From positions 1 to 64,000 of the forward strand of contig NZ_KE384073.1 in the NCBI RefSeq assembly GCF_000423665.1: a DNA stretch of 64,000 nt, read 5' to 3'. The stretch is from Solirubrobacter soli DSM 22325 (GTDB lineage: Bacteria; Actinomycetota; Thermoleophilia; Solirubrobacterales; Solirubrobacteraceae). Position 1 is the first letter of the stretch. Every line of letters begins with the position of its first letter. Shown piece by piece: positions 27,616 through 35,592 of this stretch. A program made the position numbers and the translations under genes. The notes under the pieces were generated by a model, which had not been told where the DNA came from, did no database searches, and saw only the letters and a program-made list of their open reading frames with translations.

Positions 27616-28600
27616 GCGTGATCCGCGTGGCCTGCACGTAGCGGCGCCCGGCGGCGTCGGCGAGCCGGAGCGTGACCCACGCGTGCAGGCGGCCGTGGCG
27701 CCGCAGCGCCGAGCGAGCCGCGCGCGGGAGCACGACGCGCACCAGCGTCGTGGCGCCGGCGGCGATCCGGAAGGAGGCACGCGCGGTATGGCCGGCGGCG
27801 ACGAGACGCAGCGCGCCCGTGAGGTCCTCGTCCGCCGGGCCGAGCCGGAGGCGGACCACGCCGCCGGCCGCGATGTACCGGCGCGCGACCGCGAGCCGCG
27901 GGGAACGGCGATCGGGCGCGGGAGCCGGAGCCAGGCCGCCCGCCGGATGACCGGGCGCGACGTTCGCCGGCGCGTCCAGCCCGCCGTTGGGCTCCTCCAC
28001 GTGCGCGAGGGGAACCGGCGTGGCGCTGGGGGTCACGCTCGCGGTCGGTTCGGGCGAGGGGACGGCGGTCGGCGCAGGCGTCGGGTCGGGCGAGGGGACG
28101 GGTGTCGGCGCAGGCGACGGGCTGGGGGTCGGGTCGGGCGAGGGGACGGGTGTCGGCGCAGGCGACGGGCTGGGCGTCGGCGCAGGCGACGGGGTCGGGG
28201 TCGGCAGAGGCCCCGTGCCGAGGCAAGCGATCCTCGCCGTCGGCGAGTCCCACTCGGCGGGGTCCAACCCCTCGCCCCCGGTGACGTGGGTGCGCATGTC
28301 TCCTGAGACGCACGGGACGTCGAAGCTGAAGCCCACGCCGCGCCCTCCCGGCGTGTGGATGCTCACGTACGTCCTCTCGCTCGTGAGGCAGCCGACGTCG
28401 GTCCAGCCCGTCGCGTCCTGGCGCTGCACGCACGCCGTGATCTGGACGAAGACGTCGTTGGGGCAGTACATCGCGGACGCGGCGGCGTGGACGAATTCGA
28501 AGTCGTCGCCGTGCGCCACGCGCTGCGGCGTTGCGGCCGAGCGCGCGCACGGCTGAGCCGCCGCGTCGCCCGGGGCGGGCGACGCGAGCGTCAGGAACAT
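27599..28600 (-). CDS. secreted protein with Pro/Ser/Thr linker and C-terminal beta domain, function unknown
   Basis: 333 residues as read from ATG 28600. A Cys-containing N-terminal domain (about 20-130) is followed by a PTPSPAP-type linker (about 130-200) and a Leu/Arg/Ala-rich beta domain (about 225-333). The visible N-terminus (MFLTLASPAPGDAAA) is only the end of a signal peptide. The frame stays open upstream and encodes a hydrophobic VIFVVL stretch preceded by Arg residues, but no ATG, GTG or TTG is present there and no ribosome-binding site precedes ATG 28600. The true start may be a rare codon or the transcript may be leaderless. Site C lies about 75 nt upstream. Confidence 0.7.
   Translation of the reverse strand: MFLTLASPAPGDAAAQPCARSAATPQRVAHGDDFEFVHAAASAMYCPNDVFVQITACVQRQDATGWTDVGCLTSERTYVSIHTPGGRGVGFSFDVPCVSGDMRTHVTGGEGLDPAEWDSPTARIACLGTGPLPTPTPSPAPTPSPSPAPTPVPSPDPTPSPSPAPTPVPSPDPTPAPTAVPSPEPTASVTPSATPVPLAHVEEPNGGLDAPANVAPGHPAGGLAPAPAPDRRSPRLAVARRYIAAGGVVRLRLGPADEDLTGALRLVAAGHTARASFRIAAGATTLVRVVLPRAARSALRRHGRLHAWVTLRLADAAGRRYVQATRITLTTAR
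28080..28175 (-). repeat. two tandem 48-bp units encoding the Pro-rich linker
   Basis: Units 28080-28127 and 28128-28175 are identical except for the last base, giving a 16-residue repeat of Pro, Ser, Thr, Ala, Asp and Val in the linker of the secreted protein. Partial units flank them. The near-perfect identity suggests recent expansion or ongoing length variation. Confidence 0.85.
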
Positions 28601-28674
28601 CAGAACGACGAAGATGACCGGCGTGCGGCGCGTGTGGACACCGTCCCACGCGGGTTCAGATCCGACAACGCGCG

Positions 28675-28690
28675 GTCATCAATTGTCATC
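28675..28690 (+). promoter_or_regulatory. site C: two GTCATC hexamers at 10-bp spacing
   Basis: GTCATC at 28675 and 28685, separated by AATT. In the direction of the Pro-rich protein gene (minus strand) they read GATGAC, the same relative orientation as site B has to its operon, and end 74 nt before ATG 28600. They overlap the stop codon region of the next gene at 28686. Confidence 0.6.
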
Positions 28691-29276
28691 GAGCGCCCAG
28701 CTCGATCTTCTCCCACACGGCCTCGCCGCCGCGCGTCTTCAGCTCGGCCTCCTCGACCGCGCGGCCGGCGGTGAGGGCCTCAGGGCCGCAGCTGTCGTCG
28801 CCGTGGTCCTCGTGGTCTCCGTCACCGTGCTCGCCGTCGTCGTCGCCCTCGTCGTCATCTCCGGGACCGTCGCTCGACGGCTTTGCCGTCGCGTCGTCGC
28901 ACTCGATCTCGGTGTCGGCCGTCACCTTGGCCACGAGCGTTCCGCCTTTTGCGAGCGCGATCGTCAGGACATCGCCCGTCAAGGACGTGACCGTCCCGGC
29001 ATTCTCGTCGCCGTCCTCGATGCCGTCGTCATCGGTGTCGTCGTCGCGCGGATCGAGCTTGGCCTTCCACTCGCCGCGGTTGTTCAGCCCGTCGCCGTCC
29101 TGATCGCGCCTGGCCTGGTTGACCTTGAGCGACAGATGGTGCTGGCGCTCCCACCGGTCGGGGATCCGGTCGCGATTGCGGTCACCGGAAGCGGAAGCCG
29201 CGCCGGCGAGCAACAGCGATCCGGCGAGCACGAGTGCCGTCGCTGCCAATCCTGCAATGGTCCTGATACGTCTCAT
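28686..29276 (-). CDS. secreted acidic protein with Ca-binding (thrombospondin type 3-like) Asp repeats
   Basis: 196 residues from ATG 29276, which opens on a Sec signal peptide (MRRIRTIAGL... ending AASA). The mature protein starts with Asp-rich loops such as DQDGDGLNN and DDDTDDDGIEDGDEN, typical of Ca2+-binding thrombospondin type 3 or EF-like repeats. A short beta segment (GTVTSLTGDVLTIAL) resembling a small barrel motif follows, then an Asp/His-rich tail (GDGDHEDHGDD) that could also bind metals. It lies 43 nt downstream of the sigma factor gene on the same strand, so the two are probably cotranscribed. Confidence 0.78.
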   Translation of the reverse strand: MRRIRTIAGLAATALVLAGSLLLAGAASASGDRNRDRIPDRWERQHHLSLKVNQARRDQDGDGLNNRGEWKAKLDPRDDDTDDDGIEDGDENAGTVTSLTGDVLTIALAKGGTLVAKVTADTEIECDDATAKPSSDGPGDDDEGDDDGEHGDGDHEDHGDDSCGPEALTAGRAVEEAELKTRGGEAVWEKIELGAR

Positions 29277-29319
29277 ACCTATGCAGACGCCCCAGGGCGC
29301 GCTGCGTGACGATCGGATC

Positions 29320-30495
29320 TCAGTCCGCCTCGCCGTCGTTCTCACGCTCGGCCTCGGGCTTGTCGCCGTCGTTGCCACCATCCGACCCCGATTGGCGGGC
29401 GTCCTCGGGTTCGGCCTCGCCGATCTGCACCAGCGTCTCGTCCTGGTCGGCGGTCGCCGTCGGCGACGCTTCCCGGCGTTCGGAGTCGTCGTCGTGTTCG
29501 CGCTCGGCCCGCGTGGGTTCAGCGGTCCGGCGCGGCCGCGGTGTCACGGTGGGTGTCGGTGTCGGCGTCGGCGCGGCCCGGCGGCGCGGGGCGGCCGGCG
29601 CCTGCGGTTTCGTCGTGCGAGCGGCGAGCACCGGGGGCGCGGTCGACGTGGGCGTGGCCGTGGCCTTCGCCGGGCGCGGCCTGCGCGTCATCGCCGTGGT
29701 CGTCGGCTCCGGCTGCTGATGTTGGACCACCGGCGCGGTCGCATGTGCCGGCCGCGGATCGCGCGAGACGAGCGCCGGCGCGCTGACCACCGTCGCCGCC
29801 ACGCCCGCGACCGCGCCGGCCTTGGCGAACGTCGCCGCGGCGCCCGCCCCGCCCGCGCCCGTGACGAGCCCCGCGATCCGCACGCTCATCGACTCGCCGC
29901 CGCCCGCGCCCGCGGCCCACGTGACCAGCGGCAGCGGCGCGAGTGCGGTCGCCGCAGAGCGCAGCGAGGAACGGGCGCGGTGCACGAGCTGACGCACGGC
30001 CACCCGCGACACGCCGAGCTCCTCGGCCACCTCGTCCTGACTCATGCCTTGAACCGCGATCCGCAGGAGCGCCTCGCGCTGGCGTGGCGGCAGCCCGGCA
30101 ATCGTCTCGAGCGTCTCCTGGACGACCTCGCGCCGCTCGGCCTCCTCCTCCGGGCTCGCGGCCACGCTCAGCGTGTCGACCAGCTCCGCCCCCGCGTGGC
30201 CGGCGCGGCGGCGGTGGCTGATCGCCGCGTTGCGCACGATCCGGAACAGCCACGCCCGCGCGTCGTGCACGTCGTCGCCGCGTCGCAGCGCACGCCACGC
30301 GGCGAGCAGCGCCTGCTGCAGCACGTCCTCGGCGCGGCCGTCGTCGACCATGCGGCGACACGCGGACAGCAGCGGGCGGCGATAGCGGCGCACGAGCGTC
30401 TCGAAGGCACGCTCATGGCCCGCGCGGATGAGCGCGACCAAGCGCTCGTCGGACTGGCTGCGCAGGAGCACCGCGGACGTACGGCTCATATCCAC
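29320..30495 (-). CDS. ECF RNA polymerase sigma factor with C-terminal membrane segment and Pro/Thr-rich tail
   Basis: 391 residues, about twice the usual ECF length. Residues of about 10-80 hold region 2 (FETLVRRYRRPLL, DVLQQALLAAWR, AWLFRIVRNAA). Residues of about 120-185 hold region 4 (LPPRQREALLRI, MSQDEVAEELGVSRVAVRQLVHRAR). An Ala/Gly-rich hydrophobic stretch (about 190-245) could cross the membrane. A Pro/Thr/Ala- then Asp/Glu-rich tail of about 145 residues would then lie outside. This suggests a membrane-tethered sigma factor that senses its own signal without a separate anti-sigma. ATG 30489 is an alternative start. Its neighbour is a secreted Ca-binding-type protein. Confidence 0.87.
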   Translation of the reverse strand: MDMSRTSAVLLRSQSDERLVALIRAGHERAFETLVRRYRRPLLSACRRMVDDGRAEDVLQQALLAAWRALRRGDDVHDARAWLFRIVRNAAISHRRRAGHAGAELVDTLSVAASPEEEAERREVVQETLETIAGLPPRQREALLRIAVQGMSQDEVAEELGVSRVAVRQLVHRARSSLRSAATALAPLPLVTWAAGAGGGESMSVRIAGLVTGAGGAGAAATFAKAGAVAGVAATVVSAPALVSRDPRPAHATAPVVQHQQPEPTTTAMTRRPRPAKATATPTSTAPPVLAARTTKPQAPAAPRRRAAPTPTPTPTVTPRPRRTAEPTRAEREHDDDSERREASPTATADQDETLVQIGEAEPEDARQSGSDGGNDGDKPEAERENDGEAD

Positions 30496-30548
30496 TAGAC
30501 GCCTACCCCGTCCGGAAGGTTACGCGCCCTCATCTATCGTGATCGCTC

Positions 30549-31178
30549 ATGGTCATCGCCATCGACGGTCCCGCCGGGGCCGGAAAGTCCACTGTCGCGC
30601 GCGCCGTCGCCGAGCGGCTCGGCTACACGTACCTGGACACGGGGGCGATGTATCGCTGCGTGGGGCTCGCCGCCGCGTCCGACACCGCCACCGCGCCCGG
30701 CGACGTCGCCGCGCGCGTGAAGATCGAGCTGCACGACCACCAAGTGCTGCTCGACGGGCGCGACGTCACCGACGCGATCCGCACCGCCGAGGCCTCGGAG
30801 GCCGCGTCGCGCGTCGCCGCCGACCTCGCCGTGCGCAAGGCGCTCGTGCGCAAGCAGCAGGAGATCGTCGCCACCGGCGACTGGGTCGCCGAGGGCCGCG
30901 ACATCGGCACGGTCGTCGCGCCCGACGCCGCGGTCAAGGTCTTCCTCACCGCCGATCCCGAGGAACGCGCGCGGCGCCGCGCGAAGGACCTCGGCCAGGC
31001 GGTCGAAGAGGTGCTCAAGGCGCAGCGCGAGCGCGACGAGCGCGACCAGACCGCGGATCGCTCGACGCTCGAGGCGCCCAAGGACTCGACCCCCGTCGAC
31101 ACCACCGGCCTGACGCTGGAGCAGGTCATCGACCAGGTCGTGACGCTCGCCGTCGAGGCCAAGGAGATCGAGGCATGA
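30549..31178 (+). CDS. cmk: cytidylate kinase
   Basis: 209 residues. Transfers phosphate from ATP to CMP or dCMP in the cytosol. The N-terminal P-loop is IDGPAGAGKST, followed by YLDTGAMYR (nucleoside site), EGRDIGTVV and the LID-region RRRAKDLGQ and RDERDQTADRS segments. The length is normal. Its stop overlaps the start of der (ATGA), the usual actinobacterial order, so both are cotranscribed. Divergent from the sigma factor gene with a 53-nt gap that must hold both promoters. Confidence 0.97.
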   Translation: MVIAIDGPAGAGKSTVARAVAERLGYTYLDTGAMYRCVGLAAASDTATAPGDVAARVKIELHDHQVLLDGRDVTDAIRTAEASEAASRVAADLAVRKALVRKQQEIVATGDWVAEGRDIGTVVAPDAAVKVFLTADPEERARRRAKDLGQAVEEVLKAQRERDERDQTADRSTLEAPKDSTPVDTTGLTLEQVIDQVVTLAVEAKEIEA

Positions 31179-32536
31179 AGGTCGCGGTCGTCGGCTATCC
31201 CAACGTCGGCAAGTCGAGCCTCGTCAACCGCCTCACGCAGTCGCGCGAGGCGGTCGTACACGAGCGGCCGGGCATCACGCGCGACCGCAAGGAGCTCGCG
31301 ACCGACTGGAACGGGCGCAGCTTCACGCTGATCGACACGGGCGGCGTGGACCTAGAGGACGAGGATCCGCTGGCGGTCTCGATCCAGGACCAGGCGCGGG
31401 CCGCACTGGCCGACGCGCAGGTCGCGCTGTTCGTGGTCGACGCGCGGGCCGGGATGCGCCCCGGCGACGCGGAGATCGCCGAGATCCTGCGCCGCGGCGA
31501 CGTGCCGATCGTGGTCGCGGCCAACAAGATCGACTCGCCCAACGACCTGATGCTCGTCCACGACTTCCACCAGCTCGGGCTGGGGGAGCCGATCGCGGTC
31601 TCCGCCGCCCAGGGCCTGGGCACGGGCGACCTGCTCGACCGCCTCGTCGAGCTGCTGCCCGAGGACGACGAGATCCCCGACGACGAGGACGAGGTCGTCC
31701 GTCTCGCGGTGATCGGGCGTCCGAACGTCGGCAAGTCCAGCCTCGTCAACGCTTTCCTGGGTTACGAGCGGGTGATCGTCTCAGACGTCGCCGGCACGAC
31801 CCGCGACGCGATCGACACCAAGATCGAGGTCGAGGGCCGCAAGCTCGTGCTGGTCGACACGGCCGGCATCCGCCGCCAGGCGAAGGTCACCGAGTCCGTC
31901 GAGTACTACACGACGCTGCGCTCGCAACGGGCGGCCGAGCGCGCCGACGTCGCGCTCGTCGTCTGCGACGCGCAGGACGGCGTCACGGCGCAGGACCTGC
32001 GGATCGCCGAGCTCGCGATGAAGTCGGGCTGCGCGACCGCGATCGTGCTCAACAAGTGGGACGTGACCGGCGGCGACGGCGACCCGCTCGGCCCGGGCGG
32101 CGGCGTCGGCGCGGCGGAGCTCGACGCCGAGCGCGCCCGCGTCAACGGCAAGCTGCGCCTGCGCCCGAAGGTCCTGACCGCGAGCGCCAAGACCGGCCGT
32201 CACATCGCGCGGCTGTTGACCGAGGCGCTGAGCATCGCCGAGCGCGCCCGCCACCGGATCCCGACGCCGGAGCTGAACAAGTTCCTCGCCGAGGTCATCC
32301 AGCAGCGCCAGCCCCCGGCCAAGCAGGGCCACCGGCTGAAGATGCTCTACATCACCCAGATCGGCGAGAACCCGCCGCGGTTCGCGATCCAGGTCAACTC
32401 GCGCCAGCGGGTGACCCGCGATTACGCCTATTTCGTGGAGAACCGCCTGCGCGAGCGGTACGGGCTGGAAGGCGTGCCCGTGATCATCGATTTCGTCGAG
32501 CGCAAGAACCGCTCGCGGACTGAACGAACGTCCTAA
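31175..32536 (+). CDS. der: ribosome biogenesis GTPase Der (EngA)
   Basis: 453 residues. Two tandem GTPase domains followed by a KH-like domain, essential for 50S assembly. The first G-domain has GYPNVGKSS, DTGG and NKID; the second has GRPNVGKSS, DTAGIRR and NKWD. An acidic linker (LPEDDEIPDDEDE) joins them. The KH-like part ends with YLEGVPV-type IIDFVERKNR. ATG 31175 overlaps the cmk stop. A Gly-rich insert (GGDGDPLGPGGGVG) in the second G-domain after NKWD is longer than usual. Confidence 0.97.
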   Translation: MKVAVVGYPNVGKSSLVNRLTQSREAVVHERPGITRDRKELATDWNGRSFTLIDTGGVDLEDEDPLAVSIQDQARAALADAQVALFVVDARAGMRPGDAEIAEILRRGDVPIVVAANKIDSPNDLMLVHDFHQLGLGEPIAVSAAQGLGTGDLLDRLVELLPEDDEIPDDEDEVVRLAVIGRPNVGKSSLVNAFLGYERVIVSDVAGTTRDAIDTKIEVEGRKLVLVDTAGIRRQAKVTESVEYYTTLRSQRAAERADVALVVCDAQDGVTAQDLRIAELAMKSGCATAIVLNKWDVTGGDGDPLGPGGGVGAAELDAERARVNGKLRLRPKVLTASAKTGRHIARLLTEALSIAERARHRIPTPELNKFLAEVIQQRQPPAKQGHRLKMLYITQIGENPPRFAIQVNSRQRVTRDYAYFVENRLRERYGLEGVPVIIDFVERKNRSRTERTS

Positions 32537-32549
32537 CAAGCGAACCACG

Positions 32550-32567
32550 GAAAGCCGCTAGGCTTTC
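32550..32567 (+). terminator. short hairpin after der
   Basis: GAAAGCC (32550-32556) and GGCTTTC (32561-32567) enclose the loop GCTA, 13 nt after the der stop. No T-run follows. It could be a weak terminator or part of the metK leader. I see no recognisable SAM riboswitch in the 105-nt gap. Confidence 0.4.
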
Positions 32568-32641
32568 ACCCTTCGGCTTTGCGCCTCGCGTTCACGCACG
32601 CGCGAAGACAAGCAACGACGCGGAGCGATCCTCGAGATCCT

Positions 32642-33874
32642 ATGACCCAGCTGAGCGACAACGAGTACCTGTTCACGTCCGAGTCCGTCACCGAGGGCCA
32701 CCCGGACAAGGTCGCCGACCAGATTTCCGACGGCGTCCTGGACGCCGTCCTGCGTGAGGACCCGACCGGTCGTGTGGCGTGCGAGACCCTCGTGAACACC
32801 GGCCTCGTGGTCGTCTCGGGCGAGATCTCCACGTCGACGTACGTCGACATCCAGGAGATCGCCCGCGAGACGATCCGCAAGATCGGCTACGTCGACGCCG
32901 ACCTCGGCTTCTCGGCCGACTCCTGCGCGGTCATCAACGCGATCGACAAGCAGTCCCCGGACATCGCCCAGGGTGTCGACCAGGCGCTGGAGAAGCGCAC
33001 GGACGCCTCCGACGACGATGAACTCGACATCGCCGGCGCCGGCGACCAGGGCATGATGTTCGGCTACGCGTCCAACGAGACCGAGGAGCTCATGCCGCTC
33101 CCGATCTCGCTCGCGCACAAGCTCGCCGAGCGGCTGGCCGCGGTCCGCAAGGACGGCACGCTGGACTACCTGCGTCCCGACGGCAAGACCCAGGTCTCCG
33201 TCCGCTACCGCGACGGCAAGCCGGTCGAGATCGAGAAGCTGCTGATCTCCACCCAGCACCGCGAGGGCGCCGAGGAGCTCATCCCGAACGACCTGTGGGA
33301 GCACGTCGTCCTGCCGATCCTGCCGACGGAGCTCTACGACGCGGAGAAGCTGCGCAAGAACTTCCTCGTCAACCCGACCGGCCGCTTCGTCATCGGCGGC
33401 CCGGTGGGCGACGCGGGCCTGACCGGCCGCAAGATCATCGTCGACACCTACGGCGGCATGGCCCGCCACGGCGGCGGCGCGTTCTCCGGCAAGGACCCGT
33501 CGAAGGTCGACCGCTCGGCCGCCTACGCCGCCCGCTACGTGGCCAAGAACCTGGTCGCCGCCGGCCTCGCCGACCGCGTCGAGGTCCAGGTCGCCTACGC
33601 CATCGGCGTCGCGCACCCGGTCTCGGTGATGGTCGAGACGTTCGGCACGGAGAAGATCGGCCGCGGCCGCATCGCCGCCCTCGTCGACGAGTTCTTCGAC
33701 CTGCGCCCGGGCGCCTTCCGCGAGTACCTGAAGCTCCACCGTCCGATCTACCAGAAGACGGCGGCGTACGGCCACTTCGGCCGCGACGACGAGGACTTCA
33801 CGTGGGAGAAGACGGACAAGGCCGAGGCGCTGCGTGAGGCCGCCGGCCTCGGCGCCGCCGATCCGGTCGCCTAG
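32642..33874 (+). CDS. metK: S-adenosylmethionine synthase
   Basis: 410 residues. Makes S-adenosylmethionine from methionine and ATP. Family signatures are FTSESVTEGHPDKVADQISD at the start, GAGDQGMMFGYA (signature 1), KTQVSV, and GGGAFSGKDPSKVDRSAAY (phosphate-binding signature 2). The length matches bacterial enzymes. ATG 32642 is chosen because it precedes the conserved N-terminus; an upstream in-frame extension is Arg-rich and not conserved-looking. Confidence 0.98.
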   Translation: MTQLSDNEYLFTSESVTEGHPDKVADQISDGVLDAVLREDPTGRVACETLVNTGLVVVSGEISTSTYVDIQEIARETIRKIGYVDADLGFSADSCAVINAIDKQSPDIAQGVDQALEKRTDASDDDELDIAGAGDQGMMFGYASNETEELMPLPISLAHKLAERLAAVRKDGTLDYLRPDGKTQVSVRYRDGKPVEIEKLLISTQHREGAEELIPNDLWEHVVLPILPTELYDAEKLRKNFLVNPTGRFVIGGPVGDAGLTGRKIIVDTYGGMARHGGGAFSGKDPSKVDRSAAYAARYVAKNLVAAGLADRVEVQVAYAIGVAHPVSVMVETFGTEKIGRGRIAALVDEFFDLRPGAFREYLKLHRPIYQKTAAYGHFGRDDEDFTWEKTDKAEALREAAGLGAADPVA

Positions 33875-33911
33875 TCGTTTCATGAGCCGCGGCTGACGCC
33901 GCGCTGTTCGG

Positions 33912-33945
33912 GGTAAGGACCCCCTGTCCGACAGGGGGTCTTACC
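33912..33945 (+). promoter_or_regulatory. 15-bp hairpin covering the ribosome-binding site of the symporter gene
   Basis: GGTAA-g-GACCCCCTGT (33912-33927) pairs with ACAGGGGGTC-TTACC (33931-33945) around the loop CCG, with a single bulged G. The 3' arm holds the only Shine-Dalgarno-like run (GGGGG, 33934-33938) and ends on the base before the TTG start at 33946. If folded, the ribosome site is fully paired. It may be a translational switch, a terminator for metK, or a REP-like insertion. Confidence 0.7.
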
Positions 33946-35580
33946 TTGAATCAAGTTCGCCTCGACACCAACTGGGTCGACTACACGATCGTCCTGACGT
34001 ACTTCGCGGTCGTCCTCGGTGTCGGTTTCGCCGCCAAGCGCTACATCCGGTCGAGCCTCGACTACTTCCTGAGCGGACGCTCGCTGCCCGCCTGGATCAC
34101 CGGCCTGGCGTTCATCTCCGCCAACCTGGGCGCGACCGAGGTGCTCGGCATGGCCGCCAACGGCGCCCAGTACGGCGTCGCGACGGTCAACTACTACTGG
34201 ATCGGCGCGATCCCGGCCATGGTCTTCCTCGGCCTGGTGATGATGCCGTTCTACTACGGCTCCAAGGTCCGCTCGGTCCCGGAGTACCTGCTCCAGCGCT
34301 TCAACACGGCCTCGCACAAGTTCAACTCGTGGACGTTCGCGCTCGCGACCATCCTGATCGCCGGCGTGAACCTGTACGCGCTCGCGCTGGTCCTGAACTT
34401 CCTGCTCGGCTGGCCGATCATCGTCGGCATCATCGTGGCGGCGGTCATCGTCGCCGCCTACATCACCCTGGGCGGCCTTTCCTCGGCGATCTACAACGAG
34501 GTGCTGCAGTTCTTCGTGATCCTCGCGGCGCTGATCCCGATCGCGATCGTCGGCCTGCACGACGTCGGCGGCTGGAGCGGCCTGCAGGACAAGTTCAAGC
34601 AGACCGACGTGGGCGAGAAGGGCCTGCACGCCCTGCAGGGGACCGGGATCGGCGACGTGGTCAACCCGATCGGGGTGTCCTGGGTCGGGATCGTGTTCGG
34701 CCTGGGCTTCGTGCTCGCGTTCGGCTACTGGACGACGAACTTCGCCGAGGTGCAGCGCGCGCTCTCGGCCAAGGACCTCTCGGCCGCCCAGCGCACCCCG
34801 CTGATCGGCGCGATCCCGAAACTCTTCCTGCCGTTCATCATGATCCTGCCGGGCATGATCGCCCTGGTCGTGATCCCCAAGCTGGGGACGACCGATCAGC
34901 TGCAGTACAACAACGCGATCCCGCTGTTGATGAACAAGTACCTGCCCAACGGCATGCTCGGGATCGCGCTCACGGGCCTGATGGCCTCGTTCATGGCCGG
35001 CGTGGCCGCGAACGTCTCGGCGTTCAACACGGTCGTCACCACAGACCTCGTCGAGCCGTACTTCAAGCCGAACATGCCCGACGAGTGGTACGTGCGCTTC
35101 GGCCGCATCGCGACCGTCGGCGGCATCGGGATCAGCATCTTCACCGCGCTGATCGCGTCGACCTACGACAACCTCATGAACTACCTGCAGGCGCTGTTCT
35201 CGATCTTCAACGCGCCCCTGTTCGCGACGTTCATCATCGGCATGTTCTGGAAACGGATGACGCCCGCCGCGGGCTTGTGGGGGCTGATCGCGGGCACCGC
35301 GACGGCGGCCTTGACCTTCGTCCTCTACAAGGCCAAGGTGATCCACTTCGGCTCGGACCTGGCGGAGTCGATGGTCGGCGCGTCGCTGGCGTTCATCGTC
35401 GACGCGGTGGTCTCGGTGGCGGTGACGATGCGCACGCAGCCCAAGCCCGTGGAGGAGCTGCAAGGCCTTGTCTATGGCATGGCCAACACCGACGACAGCG
35501 TCGCGAAGTCGCACGCGCCGGCACTGCTCGGCGGGTTCGTCCTTGTCGGTGCCGCGATCCTGACCGTAGTGTTCTGGTAG
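33946..35580 (+). CDS. sodium/solute symporter (SSS/SGLT family), probably sugar (galactose)
   Basis: 544 residues, about 13-14 transmembrane helices of the LeuT-like SSS fold. Family features are WVDYTIVLTYFAVVLGVGF (helix 1), GRSLPAWITGLAFISANLGA, GLGFVLAFGYWTTNFAEVQRA and GLMASFMAGVAANVSAFNTV. Cotransports Na+ with a small solute; vSGLT-like members take galactose or glucose. The substrate assignment rests on the downstream galactokinase gene. The start is TTG 33946; no ATG or GTG is usable nearby. The Shine-Dalgarno lies in a strong hairpin. A second gene follows after 12 nt. Confidence 0.92.
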   Translation: MNQVRLDTNWVDYTIVLTYFAVVLGVGFAAKRYIRSSLDYFLSGRSLPAWITGLAFISANLGATEVLGMAANGAQYGVATVNYYWIGAIPAMVFLGLVMMPFYYGSKVRSVPEYLLQRFNTASHKFNSWTFALATILIAGVNLYALALVLNFLLGWPIIVGIIVAAVIVAAYITLGGLSSAIYNEVLQFFVILAALIPIAIVGLHDVGGWSGLQDKFKQTDVGEKGLHALQGTGIGDVVNPIGVSWVGIVFGLGFVLAFGYWTTNFAEVQRALSAKDLSAAQRTPLIGAIPKLFLPFIMILPGMIALVVIPKLGTTDQLQYNNAIPLLMNKYLPNGMLGIALTGLMASFMAGVAANVSAFNTVVTTDLVEPYFKPNMPDEWYVRFGRIATVGGIGISIFTALIASTYDNLMNYLQALFSIFNAPLFATFIIGMFWKRMTPAAGLWGLIAGTATAALTFVLYKAKVIHFGSDLAESMVGASLAFIVDAVVSVAVTMRTQPKPVEELQGLVYGMANTDDSVAKSHAPALLGGFVLVGAAILTVVFW

Positions 35581-35592
35581 GAGGAGACGACC

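Noticed and set aside
32537..32641. Possible SAM riboswitch before metK
   Set aside because: Only a 7-bp hairpin is visible. I cannot find the conserved cores of known SAM riboswitch classes in 105 nt.
33912..33945. Third copy of the AAGGGGT-ctg-ACCCCTT palindrome
   Set aside because: The stem reads GACCCCC...GGGGGTC, the opposite arrangement of arms, and shares no core with the other two; treated as a separate element.
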